Assembly: GCA_951802425.1 (NCBI GenBank)
Contig: OX637806.1
Location: 248,001 to 312,000, forward strand
DNA: 64,000 nt
Direction: 5' to 3'
Source: Clavaria fumosa
Taxonomy: Eukaryota > Basidiomycota > Agaricomycetes > Agaricales > Clavariaceae
The notes under the pieces were generated by a model, which did no database searches, was not told the DNA's origin, and saw only the letters and a list, made by a program, of their open reading frames with translations. Numbering within the stretch: position 1 is the first letter of the stretch; every line of letters begins with the position of its first letter. A program made the position numbers and the translations under genes. Shown here one piece after another: positions 11,877 to 23,185 of the stretch.

Positions 11877-13020
11877 GATACTCCATACATGGAGCTGAGC
11901 AGACAGATGGTGGCTAAACCGGATTCAGAGGTAATGGGATCTTGGAAAACTTGGAGTTCTGGGTGGGAGTGGGAATTGATGGGGCCATATTGCAGTCTCT
12001 TTTCCTGCTTCCAGTATTGACCTTGCAGTCAGACAGAGCCAATGTGTCAGTCAACACTTGACTTGGTGAACACATTGGTGGAGTTGCAGACTTCCAGAAT
12101 TATGTTGGAGAGGTCCACTGGTTCCGGGGGATTGAACTGGATGGAAGTTTTGTCCTGGGGCTAAGTCCAGAACAAAAGGGTTCTGATCTCCGAAGTTCAG
12201 GGTTCACGGAGTGGGTTACTGCATTTGAGCGGATAAATGTCCAGTGCAGCAATCTGGAGTTCAGGTTGGGAGTTTTAGTTCCCAGGTTCAGATAATGCAA
12301 CTTTCCTGCATCCAGTAGTCCAGAAATTGACACTGTCTCTGACCCAATGAACCAATGGGTTCTGGCAGGTGAGTCAGTAATATCCCAGGACTGCGGAGGA
12401 GGTTGAGTCGATCAGAGTGATGAGGAGATCTTGGGTAAAGATTCCTGAGGTTGGGAAATGAGTCAGAGATGGGGTTTGATTTTGACAGATCCATCAGAAA
12501 ATGTCGGGATTTGACAGGGCGGAATTGGAGAGGTTGGACTTGGTTGGATTGGTGTTTTCTGGACATGCAGAATGCAATGTCCAGGGTCAGTCGGAGTTTC
12601 AGAAACATGGAGACTGAAGTACACAAAGATGGGCAGAAGTTATTTTACAAAAGATTGGACAGAGTGGAAATGGCAAATGTGCCAAAGCAGAACTCCTAAG
12701 TCAAACAATATCAACTTGAGAATTTTTTCAGATTTTTGGAGTTTCCCGGAGGTCAGATCCATTGAAGGGGTTCAGGTTCCCTAACTCACAATCATGCCAG
12801 AACTTGGTCTGGTGGACTTGGCAGTGGCATGGGTTGCATCAGCGAGGTTTAGTGGGACAGTGGAGTATTCTCAGCTGGTTGGGATAGTGATGTCAGGAAT
12901 CAACAATTCACTCAGAGTTGTGGGACAGGGGTGTTGGCCTCTTGTTCACTGAGGAGTTAGAGGTCAACTGTGTCAGGTGAAGGAATTTCTCAGGACTAGG
13001 AAGTGGCAGTCCAGATACAC
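11877..13020. other. CpG-poor repetitive DNA without a gene
   Basis: There is no supported coding region. The sequence is rich in GGAGTT/CAGAGTT words and resembles decayed LTR-element DNA. The short open frames here lack family features. Confidence 0.5.
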
Positions 13021-14287
13021 TGTTGCATGCATGCTCAGAGGGTCAGGGTGAAGTCCAGTCAGAGTTCAGAGTTCAGGTCTGGGGTGTCTGGGATGTCTGG
13101 AATAGGACTTTGGGGTTCGGGTGGGACTTTGGTGAATGTATTGAAATGATGCCCTTACTGAGTCCTGGGTGACCCATATTTTGGAGTTGCAGAAGTTTGG
13201 GATTTCGGGTTTGGTGTTGGGCAGGATGTCCGGGGTGGACTTTGCCATATTTGAGATGAGGGATGGACAGGAGGGCAGAGATGGAGTTCAGACAGAGTTC
13301 AGGTTTAACAAGTGACTAAGTAGAGGAGATGGAGGCTGGGCAAGGAGAGAGATATGGAGTTCCAGAGTTCAGAGATGGTTTCCGGAGGTCGGGTGGACTG
13401 TGCGGATTGTCAGGGACAGATTCCAGGTGTCAGATGGAACTCAGTCAGGAGTTGGTTGGGAGTTGGCCGGGAGTCAGTCAGGACTTAGCACAACTGGTGT
13501 AGGAGATGGAGGGCAAGGGTCAGATTAGACATTCTACAAATTACAAGGTGGCAGGTGGAAAGGATGGAAGTGTGGGAATAGACAGAGGGACAGGAAATGG
13601 GGTTGGACAGGATATGGGTATGGGGTACAAGGGTACAGAGGTGTGGATGTATGGGGGTGTATGAGGGAGTATGAGGGAGTGAGGGTGGTATCCAGACTGC
13701 CAAATACTCTACGAAGTAGTCAAGTATATATACTATGAGTCCAGGTGTTTCCAGCAACCTGGAGTATTGATGGTAGCTATGGAGAATGTCCCGGAGATAC
13801 ACTGTGGGACTTACTATGGGACAATGGGAATTGCAACAGAGCAACAGAACAGCAACAGGGATCAGTTTCCTGATCCCAGAGTTGGACACTACTACCATCA
13901 GGTTGGTAGCTACACTGCCAAGCAACAGCATGGATTGTTCAGTTTCCATGCTTGGAGTTCATTGCTGGTGAGTAACCATGGACATTGGTTCATGACAGTC
14001 AGGAAGTCAGGTTCGGGAATCAGAGATTGGAGATTGGGATTGGAATCAGGATCAGGATTGGGACAGCCACTTGGGGAACTATCCCTGAAGGTGGGTTTAG
14101 TGCTTGCCCCACATGCAGGGCAAGTACCCTCAGAAGCTGAGGCACCAGAGCAGGAGTTCAGAGGTCCAGGTCTGGAGATCGGAAGTCGGGGGCTGGAGAC
14201 AGGAAGTCTGGGAGCCAGAGACAGGAAGTCCAGGACCAGAGATGGTGTTTCTGGTCTGGACCTGAAGGGAGTGGCACAGATGTGACA
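13021..14287 (+). repeat. LTR-like repeat K, copy 1
   Basis: It starts TGTTGCATGC and ends GATGTGACA (TG...CA). It aligns in several blocks with 14522-15281: the GGACTTTGGGGTT...GGTGAATGTATTGAAATGA block, the TATATACTATGAGTCC block and the GAAGGGAGTGGCA block. It is about 500 bp longer than copy 2. It could be one LTR of a very short element or a solo LTR. No clear target duplication is seen. Confidence 0.6.
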
Positions 14288-14521
14288 GGTTACTTTTATT
14301 ACCTGCCAATAAGAAAAGGCAACATACTAAAGCAGCATCCACAAAATGAGGTAAAAAAAACCTTTCAAAAACCACCAGTGCTTTGCTTGAGTGACTATAT
14401 CAAATATAACAGAGTTTTCTCCATCAGCAGACTTAGCCCATACCTGGCCAGCTCCCAGGAAGGTGCATGTGAAGCTGCTTCACCCTATCAGCTTTGAGCA
14501 GCATTTCTGGTTTAGCATTCT

Positions 14522-15281
14522 TGTTATGATCGTGCTTGGAGGGTTGGAGGGTGGAGCAAAGTCCAGTCAGATGTCAGTCGGGATTCTGGGCCTGCTGGAA
14601 TTTGGACTTTGGGGTTTGGGTGGGACTTGGTGAATGTATTGAAATGACACCCCTATGTAGTCCGAGTGTCCCAGTTTTCAGAGTTACGGAATGTCAGAAA
14701 ATAGTTTCTGGACAGAGATGGTTGGGTTGGACTTGTGTCCAGACAATGAGAAGAGTTAACGGGTAAATTACAGACGAGGGTGTAAACGAAGTATCCGGAC
14801 TGCCGGATGAACTACAAGAGTACAGGGTTTATATACTATGAGTCCTGGGCATAACTAGCTACTGGGATCAAAGATAGTAACTATGGGATCTGTCTTGGAG
14901 ATATGTTGCAAGACTGGTTATGGAACATTGGGGTGGAAACTGGGATCAGGATCATGATCCGGAATTCATGGACTACTACTATCAAGTTGGTGGCTTCGCC
15001 ACCAAGCAACTATGCAGATGGTACTTAATAGATTGTAAGTAAACTACATCTAGCTGGTTCCTGTTGAGTAACTATGGAAGTCCATGACAACAGATCGGGA
15101 TCTCGGAACGGGATCCAGAATCACCATGTGGGGACTTATCCCCAGAAGTGGACTTGATGCCTGCCCCATGCCAGGGGCAGGTACCCTCAGGTACCAAGGT
15201 GCAAGGTACAAGCTATCAGAGATCCGGAACCAGAGATAGTATTTCCAGTCCAGACCCGAAGGGAGTGGCATGGGCATGACA
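14522..15281 (+). repeat. LTR-like repeat K, copy 2
   Basis: It starts TGTTATGATCG and ends GGGCATGACA, in the same orientation as copy 1. The 234-bp segment between the copies (14288-14521) has no coding capacity I can support and no polypurine tract. The pair could be an LTR pair of a miniature (TRIM-like) element or two solo LTRs. Confidence 0.6.
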
Positions 15282-15345
15282 ATTCTTGCTTTTGATTTTG
15301 TACTCTGGGACCTGTTCAATGATCAGCTCAACAAAAATCTAATTA

Positions 15346-16001
15346 CAGCTGTTTGCAAATGTTTGGAGACTGTGGCACAATGCACTTTTTTCACCTAAAA
15401 GTATTTTAGTCATTACTCAGTCAAGTTTGAAGATATTGCTGAGTGAAAGTAGCCTTTCTTCAAGAAAAAAGGGCTCTAGGGCCTTGTAAAAAGATTGAAG
15501 CAATTTGGTTGAGTTTTGAGAAAGTTGATTGAAAACTTCAAACAGCAATTTCTCACCCAATTCTCCATGAATTTCCATGATATTACACTCATTCTTCTGG
15601 CAATGATGAGCTGGAGGGCATGGTATGTGAGTTGAAAATATTTTATCAATATTTACTTTGTTATCAGCAAACTGAATTTGTACATGGCCAGAAATAATGT
15701 AGGAGTTGATGAAAGATTTTCAACTTTCATACCATGCCCTCCAGCTCATCATTGCCAGCAGAATGAGTATAAATATCATGGAGAATTGGGTGAGAAATTG
15801 CTGTTTGAAGTTTTCAATCAACTTTCTCAAAACTCAGCCAAATCACTTCATTCTTTTTACAAGGCCCTAGAGCCCTTTTCTCCATGAAGAATGGCTACTT
15901 TCACTCAGTGACATCTTCAAAATTGACTGAGTAATGACTAAAATACTTCTAGGTGAAAAAAGTGCATTGTGCCACATTCTCCAAACATTTACAACCAGCT
16001 G
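15346..16001. mobile_element. Tc1/mariner-type fold-back MITE
   Basis: The element is 656 bp with inverted arms of roughly 270-290 bp separated by a centre of about 100 bp. The ends are CAGCTG...CAGCTG, and TA dinucleotides flank them at 15344-15345 and 16002-16003, the target duplication of Tc1/mariner elements. Arm blocks such as GTGGCACAATGCACTTTTTT and its reverse complement are near identical. There is no transposase inside, so it depends on one elsewhere. Confidence 0.85.
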
Positions 16002-16099
16002 TAAATATGATTATTATGCACTTGCTTTTGATAACTGATCCCATTGATGAGTCCCAGGCCTTTCACCATGAACCCATCATCATTGACCCCCCTTGGGAC

Positions 16100-16392
16100 T
16101 AGTGATGGGATGGTTCAGTTCTGAACCAGGGTTCAAACCTGAACTTTTGAGAACTGGACCAAAGTCCAGTTCAAAGTTCAGTCAATGGTCAAACTGAACC
16201 TTTTTTCAGGTTTGAGAGGACCAAAATTGGTTGAACCATTACCAAATTAGGTAAAAGTCCGGTTTTTGAACCTCGAACTGGACCAGAACCAGGTTTGAGG
16301 TTCAAAAATTTGCCTGAACCAGACCTTAAGTCTGGTTTGGAGTTCAAAAATTTTGGTCAAGAACTGGACTGAACCGGACTTTTTCATCACTA
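16100..16392. mobile_element. hAT-type MITE
   Basis: The 293-bp element has TAGTGATG...CATCACTA termini and a perfect 8-bp target duplication CTTGGGAC at 16092-16099 and 16393-16400. The 8-bp duplication and the terminal motif are those of hAT elements. The interior is built mostly of GGTTCAAAC / GAACTGGACC words on both strands, giving many small inverted repeats. It has no coding capacity. Confidence 0.9.
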
Positions 16393-16971
16393 CTTGGGAC
16401 ACCCTGGCTAGTCCTGAATAAATAACATTTAAAATGTTGTCAATATCAGGGAAATATGGTGTGTACTCTGCAAGAGTCATAGCTGCCATCACATCATTCA
16501 TCACATCCTCATTATCCACACCAAACAGCTTGTATGCAGTTGATACATTGTAGACAACAGCACCAAACTATAACATGTTGTCAATTCCCATGTTGAAAAA
16601 ATCAACTTGAGGAATGAACATACCACTTTACTCCACTCTGGAGAACTGTCCTCTTCAGAGGTTTTTGTCCAGAAGATGCACACCCTCATTTTATCAGTTG
16701 GAGGGGGTGAAGAAATGCAATACCAGCACTCATCAGGACAAATGACAGTTCCTAATTCAAAATCACCCACACTGATGGCCTTCATAAGTTGCTCCCTAGT
16801 CTCAACAACATGTTTGCCCATGAGAAGGGCCAATTCATCAGCAGGAATACTAGAAGGATATTTTAGCAATCTTTGGACAGTTGAAGGGAGACATTTACTG
16901 GCACAACCCAATCCAATGGGCTTGTTTGAGACATGCCTTCCCTGCCTTTGCTGCTTGTCTAAGCTTCTCAC
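16247..16971 (-). pseudogene. Degenerate open frames of unknown identity
   Basis: A 156-codon frame (16971 to 16501) and a second frame carrying GVDNEDVMNDVMAAMTLAEYTPYFPDIDNILNV (16520 to 16401) look like pieces of one protein. A TAG lies near 16567 and the frame shifts near 16610. The composition is protein-like, not low complexity. I do not recognise the family. Below about 16400 the reading enters the hAT MITE and has no meaning there. Confidence 0.35.
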
Positions 16972-17149
16972 AAAGTTGAGCTGACCTGTTCAGGACATCT
17001 TCCATATGAACAAAAGGATAGAAGGGCAGTAGTACTGAATGAAATAATTAACTAGACACAGCAGTTAGGTATAATTCATAGTGTACTCTTTGCAGCTACA
17101 GCTGGACAAGGAATCCTTATGGTCAGTCAACTTGTCAAGTTAACTTGTC

Positions 17150-18680
17150 AAAGGTAGTACATGGAGTCCTAGTAGACTAGATACAGCTGTTAGCTGTGGA
17201 TCTAGTGGACTAGTTACAGCTACTAGGTGTGGACCTGGTGGACTAGTTGCAGGTGCTAGCTATGGGTCTAGTGAACTAGTTACAGCTGCTAGCTGTGGGT
17301 CCAGTGGACTAGTTACAGCTACCAGTTGTGGATCTAGTGGACTAGGTGCAGCAAGTAGGTGTAGGTCTAGTGGACTAGTTGCAGCTATTAGCTGTAGATG
17401 TAGTGAACTAGTTACAGCTAGTAGCTGTGGGCCTAGTGGACTAGTTGCAGCTACTAGCTGTGGGCCTAGTGGACTGGTTGCAGCTAGTAGCTGTGGGCCT
17501 AGTGGACTAGTTGCAGCTACTAGCTGTGGGCCAAGTGGACTAGTTGCAGCTACTAGCTGTAGATGTAGTGAACTAGTTACAGCTATTAGTTGTAGATGTA
17601 GTGAACTAGTTGCGGCTAGTAGGTGTAGGTCTAGTAGACTAGTTGCAGCTATTAGCTGTAGATGTAGTGAACTAGTTACATCTAGTAGCTGTGGACCTAG
17701 TGGACTAGTTGCAGCTACTAGCTGTAGATCTAGTGAACTAGTTGCAGCTACTAGCTGTAGATCTAGTGATCTAGTTGCAGCTACTAGCTGTGGGCCTAGT
17801 GGACTAGTTGCAGCTAGTAGCTATGGGCCTAGTGGACTAGTTACAGCTAGTAGCTGTGGGCCTAGCTACTAGCTGTGGGCCTAGTGGACTAGTTGCAGCT
17901 AGTAGCTGTGGGCCTAGTGGACTAGTTGCAGCTACTAGCTGTAGACCTAGTGAACTAGTTACAGCTATTAGTTGTAGATGTAGTGAACTAGTTGCAGCTA
18001 GTAGGTGTAGATGTAGTGAACTAGTTACAGCTAGTAGCTGTGGGCCTAGTGGACTAGTTACAGCTAGTAGCTGTGGGCCTAGTGGACTAGTTACAGCTAG
18101 TAGCTATGGGCCTAGTGGACTAGTTACAGCTAGTAGCTGTGGGCCTAGTGGACTAGTTACAGCTAGTAGCTGTGGGCCTAGTGGACTAGTTGCAGCTACT
18201 AGCTGTAGATGTAGTGAACTAGTTACAGCTATTAGTTGTAGATGTAGTGAACTAGTTGCAGCTAGTAGGTGTAGGTCTAGTAGACTAGTTGCAGCTAGTT
18301 GCTGTAGATCTAGTGAACTAGTTACAGCTATTAGCTTTAGATGTAATGAACTAGTTGGAGCTAGTAGTTGTGGACCTAGTGGACTAGTGGCAGCTACCAG
18401 CTGTGGGTCTAGTGGACTAGTTACAGCCATTAGCTGTGGATTTAGTGAACTAGTTGCAGCTAGTTGCTGTAGATCTAGTGAACTAGTTACAGCTATTAGT
18501 TGTAGATGTAGTGAACTAGTTGTAGCTAGTAGCTGTGGACCTAGTGGACTAGTTGCAGCTACTAGCTGTAGATCTGGTGAATTAGTTAAAGCTACTAGCT
18601 GTGGATCTAGTGGACTAGTTGCAGCTAGTTGCTGTGGGTCTGGTAGACTAGTTACAGCTATTAGCTGTGGATCTAGTCAG
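17150..18680 (+). repeat. 33-bp minisatellite, about 45 units
   Basis: The unit is close to CTAGTGGACTAGTTGCAGCT + ACTAGCTGTGGGC, with variants at a few fixed positions. Because 33 is a multiple of three, the array is open as an 11-residue repeat on the plus strand (17856-18692, GLVAATSCGPS) and partly on the minus strand (18430-18104). A partial unit near 17862-17872 breaks the phase. Variant units recur in the same order at about 17540, 17930 and 18190, which shows segmental duplication inside the array. Coding is not supported, since both strands are open and no start or splice context is evident. Confidence 0.9.
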
Positions 18681-18689
18681 TTGATGATG

Positions 18690-19790
18690 TAGATTCCTTG
18701 CAATAAACTATTGTAATTACAATAGGTGGCCATTGCAAGAATGACTGAACAAACAATGGCAAACAAAATATGCCAAAAATAAAAACAAAACTCGAAATTG
18801 AGCAGCCCTGTGCCTGGTGCCTCAGGTACAGGTTACCAATCAAGCATAGCTGCTTTTGGTAAGCTGCTATGACTGTGGGAAAATTTTTGTATGGCTTGCA
18901 AAATATGACTTTTTATACACCAAAAGATCAGCAAAAATCAGGAGATTCCAGATCCAGACACCCCACATTTGTATCTGCCTTGGTTCAGTGTCAATTTGCA
19001 AAATACACAGAAAATATTCATTTTTCTACAGTTCTGCAGTACTCTGGCTTGAAAATGGATAGGAGAGGATACACACACCTACACACACTACCTGTGGACA
19101 TATGGGGAGGGTGTGGATTAGTTTAACAACTCACCCACCATCTCTGTCACCTCCCTGGAATCCATTACTAGGAATTAGGGTGTTATTGGCCTGGGAGCAT
19201 GGCTATTTGTTATATTGCAAATTCCAACCATTGGACTACACCTTATGACATGTAATGCAATCATCCAAAAGCCCATAATATTTGGTGCAGAACTACAGAT
19301 TCCCCATGTCTATTTTCCCAAAATTCTCAAAATCTCTCCCCAGACAGTCCCCTTTGTCAAATCACATATCCCTGTGGTCTGATAGCTGACAAGGTATGCA
19401 TGAATACATGTTCAAAGTTTGGTGAAGTTAGGCCAAGTTCTCAAGAAGATAGCTCAGAATGAGTCTTTTGGAGGACACACAGCTGCAAAAATCCTTTTCA
19501 CCAAGGGCTTTGGTATCTTTGGCCCTATGGAAAAATGATGAGACCATTGAAAAATGATGAGACCATTGAGAGAAATGTTTACCTTCTGCTACTTCTCTGG
19601 CAGACTGCAATACATCTTCAGGTAGCTCCACAGATGTGAAGCAGCTCAATGATTCCTCAAAAGAGGTTTTGTCTGCACCCATAACATCAGCATTCACTTG
19701 GGTCTTATTTCAATGAAAAGCCTCACCTGCATCCTCATTTAATATTGGTGTCAATGGGGACAGGTCCTTGGCAATGTCCAGCCAACCATG
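18690..19790. other. CpG-poor DNA, no supported gene
   Basis: The only frame of note is an 89-codon minus-strand frame (19697 to 19428, MNADVMGADKTSFEESLSCF...), which I do not recognise. A 21-bp direct duplication (AAAAATGATGAGACCATTGA) lies at about 19531-19570. Confidence 0.4.
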
Positions 19791-19794
19791 CAGA

Positions 19795-19976
19795 TGTTAG
19801 GACTGCTTATGTAAGCCACTGAAAAATAATGATAGGAGGCAGTGGAAAGGTTGCCAGGAAGTCCTGAGGCATTTGCTATAAGTACTTTCACTTTTACTGC
19901 CTTGTACTCTTTTCCCCTTATGCTAGTATCATCATCATGACCATTTAAGTTGTGTGAACCTAAGTCTGATATAATA
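19795..19976 (+). repeat. Short solo LTR related to element E
   Basis: It begins TGTTAGGACTGCTTATGTAAGCC and shares the block GCTATAAGTACTT...TTGTACTCTTTTCCCCTTAT and the end TTAAGTTGTGTGA...AGTCTGATA with the LTR at 10828. It is internally deleted. The right end is uncertain and no target duplication was found. Confidence 0.65.
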
Positions 19977-20240
19977 CTAGCATCATCCCCATCTGCCCTA
20001 GCCCCATGTCCTAACCCAGCTAGCCTGGACCCCTATTTCTCAAACTGTCACACTCTGTCACAGCTCAGCCCCCTCATCCTCTTTTCCTTTACCCTGCCTG
20101 CAGTGTGCAACAGAACTGTGTGAAAATTTTACTGTGTGTAGATACACATGACCCAAACTGGAGGACAACCTACATAACCCTCCCCAAGCAATACTGAGTG
20201 CACCAAGCCTGGTACTTGAGACTGAGACTGGGTTGAGCCC
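19977..20240. other. Unannotated DNA, no gene seen
   Basis: The minus-strand frame 20249-20058 has no family features. Nothing else is supported here. Confidence 0.4.
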
Positions 20241-20546
20241 TGCTTGCATATTTACTCTTATTCACAATAAGAGTAAGGAATTATCCTGTCAATGAGACTT
20301 GTCAGATTACCTAGAATCACAGAATCACTCTGGTGACATAAGAGTGATCCTATAGGCAATAAAGAGGAGTGTGGTAGGTGATATGCTTTGCCACTGAGAC
20401 ACTATTGCTAGTGCTCCTCTTAGAGTACTAATAGAACTGTGCTCCTAGAGGTTCTCATGACTACTAGCCACAATGATGAATGATTGTAGGCTATGCATTA
20501 CTACATACTCTGCATTCCAACTGTGGGATTACTCCCATCCCTAACA
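20241..20546 (-). repeat. 3' LTR of element H
   Basis: It is 306 bp, nearly identical to 23186-23465 apart from about 26 extra bases (CTTAGAGTACTAATAG region, near 20420-20446). It begins with a near-palindrome CTCTTATTCACAATAAGAG. Left flank AGCCC. Confidence 0.85.
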
Positions 20547-20950
20547 TATCCCCCCCTGCATAGACTCAATCATTCAGCAATAGAACAGAATGAGTGCAGG
20601 GAATAGTGGTATTACAAGTTGTCTGGACTCTGGATAACAATCAAGCTCAACACCTCCCAGGATATGCATTACCATTCCTGACTAGGTGTATCCAAGAATC
20701 TTCCAAGTCCTGACAAGACTCCTCCACCACTAATGTAGTTCTTCTGAGATTCAGGCAGATGAGGAGAGGTAATTATAATATGATTTTTGGACTCTAAAAC
20801 AATTTACTGAGTCCAACTCCCAGGCATCCTCCTCTACCATCTTTCTCAGCTCCATCCACATTTCTCCATTAACTGTTTAAGAGCAATCCTGCTGGGGGGG
20901 TCCAGCTCTCAACAATGAATGGAATAGAATGCAAGGCCACTCACAATGGC

Positions 20951-21238
20951 CTAATGATCAGGTGGCATCCTATGCACAGTGCACACAGGGAGTGTCCTAG
21001 GCCTCCCTGACTCTCCATCCACTCTAATGGTGACACACTGTGTCCCATCTGCCATGTGCACTGTCCCAATGACAGTCCCATACATCACTTCAAACATCCC
21101 AAAGAACCAGATGCGAGAGCCATTGGGGTAGGCATTTGGGGTCTCCATGGCTATCTGGTGGTTTTCAGAGTAGTAATACCAAAGGTGGGGTGAATGGTGT
21201 AGAGAGAAATGTGTATGTGTCACTCTGATGCACACCAA
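20951..21238 (-). CDS. Small open frame downstream of gag in element H
   Basis: A 95-codon frame between gag and the 3' LTR. It is without recognisable domain; the middle reads GSRIWFFGMFEVMYGTVIGTVHMADG. It occupies the place where pol should be. It may be a remnant or simply chance, since nothing beyond its length supports translation. Confidence 0.25.
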   Translation of the reverse strand: MVCIRVTHTHFSLHHSPHLWYYYSENHQIAMETPNAYPNGSRIWFFGMFEVMYGTVIGTVHMADGTQCVTIRVDGESGRPRTLPVCTVHRMPPDH

Positions 21239-21482
21239 CTATCATGTGACTGGTCACATGACAACTAAAAACACTGTGTGACCATACAACTACAGTTCTA
21301 TGCTTACAACTTCATGTATCAGTGTCCACTAGATATATAAGCACTGAGAGCATAAGTTGTAGTTGTATAGCTCCTCTTATTTTTATTTTATTTTTCATGA
21401 ATGAAACAGAAACATAGGAAATGAATGCATAAAGTGCAACAACAAATAGCATAGGAGGGCAGTACTGATGAAATGTGGAAGA

Positions 21483-23096
21483 TCACTCTTCCTCAGAAGA
21501 GATCCCAAAGTACAGGTCATCATAAGCTGCCTGTGCTTTGTCCCCTTCAGGATCATTTCTGATTGCACCAGTCCTAATTAGCCTGATGCCCTTCTTAGCA
21601 TACTTGCATTCAGGATCCCAGTGTTTACTACTTCCACAGTGTCTGCAAGGTCTAGCTCCAACAGATTCTGGAGTTCTCTTTGAGACATTCCTGTCATCTT
21701 TTGGAAATGGTGGCTCCATTGACTGACCACTAGATCCTATAAGATGTCTTGTTGCAGACTCCTCTCCATAGGTCCAAGGATGCTGCAGAGATTGATGAGA
21801 GTGATCAGCACCTGGATGCTCTCCATCAAGGTCTAGTCTCATCAAACCCTCTTCATGGTACTTGATAGCCTTTTGGAACTCTACTAAGGTGCTGTAGAAG
21901 TTGGGATTGAGAATATTCACCCAGGATGAGGGAGCTCCATTCATTATCTCCATGATAAGCTCTGGGTCTGTCATGTTGTAAACCAGAGTCAAGAGCTCAA
22001 CCTTCCTGATATAGTATTCACTGGGTGATTCTTGGGGATTCTCAGAGTCTCTATAGGATGCTTTGTTTGCTCTAGCCTTCTGCTTGTCCAGCCAACTCCT
22101 ATTCATATAGTATCTTCTAATGGCTTGTCTGAGGGTACCCCAATCTGCTTCAATCTCTCTTCTCTTCTCAACAGGTAATGACCAATACCAAACTTCAGCA
22201 GACTCTGTTAGTTTCTGGAGTACAAGGCTTCCTAGCTGTCTAAAGACAGGATAGGATCTCTCAGAGATCTGTGTAACTCTTTTAAGCCATTTAGCTAGGG
22301 TGTCTGGGTTTCCATTCCACTCAGGTATGTCAGAAGCTCTGAGCTTGGGGTCAAACACATAAGCATAAGGGTTTCTGATTGGTGATGGGTTCCTTCCAGG
22401 GTCTGGATCAGGTGATCCTTTAGGTTCTGATGGTCCTAGTTGGCCTCTGGGGTCAGGGGGACCTCCTGGCCAACCTGGCTGTCCTGGTCCTTGCCCTGGT
22501 CTTCTTCCTGGTCCTGGATAACTTCCTGGAGGTGTTCCTCTACCAAAGGGTTGCCTGGGGGGTCCATCTGATGATCCATCACCTGAGCTTTCTTCAGGAT
22601 CCTCCCCTGGTAATTCATGCCCATGGAATCCTCTCTGGGGTGGTCTTGGAGGCACTCTTCTTCTTGTACTGGCCCTTGAAGAAGGAACCTGTGGCCTAAG
22701 GTACTGCCTTTGAGATTCTCTATAGTGAGTAGTCTTCTTCTTCCCCTTAGCACCAGACTCAGTCCTAGGTTGTTCTGCTCCTCTATAGAAAATGGATAAT
22801 GGGGATGGATCTTCCAAGTTTCCTCCAGTGTAAGTGATGAATGGTGCAGAATGTAGATCTTTGAGTGCAGGAGTGTAGTCTGGGTGGTGGATGGATTGCC
22901 TGGTTGTCTGGGGATCTTCTGTGAAACTTGATATGTGGGAAGTTGGTGGTGGAATAGGATTATGGGTCCTCCTCTCCAAGGTAGCTCCTTCACTAACATC
23001 CCTCTCAAAGGGGAGTGCTTCAACCATCCTCTTCCACTCCTTATGACCATCTAAGTCCTTCCTAGTCCCTTCTCCACTTCCAACCTTATCCACCAT
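21483..23096 (-). CDS. gag: Intact retrotransposon Gag, 537 aa
   Basis: The N-terminal third is Pro/Gly/Arg-rich and disordered. A Ty3-type gag domain follows (PEWNGNPDTLAKWLKRV at about residues 260-275, then VWYWSLPVEKR and WGTLRQAIRRYYMNR). A CX2CX3HX4C zinc knuckle (CRHCGSSKHWDPEC) lies near residue 485, and the end is acidic (GISSEEE). Gag forms the particle and the knuckle binds RNA. The Met start at 23096 lies 89 bp inside the 5' LTR edge. It has no stop or frameshift although the surrounding DNA is strongly CpG-depleted. I know this gag type from Agaricomycete gypsy elements where pol follows; here pol is absent. Confidence 0.88.
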   Translation of the reverse strand: MVDKVGSGEGTRKDLDGHKEWKRMVEALPFERDVSEGATLERRTHNPIPPPTSHISSFTEDPQTTRQSIHHPDYTPALKDLHSAPFITYTGGNLEDPSPLSIFYRGAEQPRTESGAKGKKKTTHYRESQRQYLRPQVPSSRASTRRRVPPRPPQRGFHGHELPGEDPEESSGDGSSDGPPRQPFGRGTPPGSYPGPGRRPGQGPGQPGWPGGPPDPRGQLGPSEPKGSPDPDPGRNPSPIRNPYAYVFDPKLRASDIPEWNGNPDTLAKWLKRVTQISERSYPVFRQLGSLVLQKLTESAEVWYWSLPVEKRREIEADWGTLRQAIRRYYMNRSWLDKQKARANKASYRDSENPQESPSEYYIRKVELLTLVYNMTDPELIMEIMNGAPSSWVNILNPNFYSTLVEFQKAIKYHEEGLMRLDLDGEHPGADHSHQSLQHPWTYGEESATRHLIGSSGQSMEPPFPKDDRNVSKRTPESVGARPCRHCGSSKHWDPECKYAKKGIRLIRTGAIRNDPEGDKAQAAYDDLYFGISSEEE

Positions 23097-23185
23097 TGCT
23101 AAGAAGCTCTCTACTTCATCACAGAAGGCACAACCTATAACCTCATAGTCATTAGCAGATCAGATCTGGGGGTGGTTAACTGTAA

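Noticed and set aside
13485..13949. 154-codon minus-strand frame
   Set aside because: Lies inside LTR-like repeat K, low-complexity His/Ser/Pro composition, no domain.
17150..18680. CRISPR-like array
   Set aside because: Units are contiguous 33-mers without unique spacers, and the context is eukaryotic.
17856..18692. Repeat protein of 278 aa
   Set aside because: Open on both strands because of the 33-bp period; no start context, splice site or non-repeat domain.
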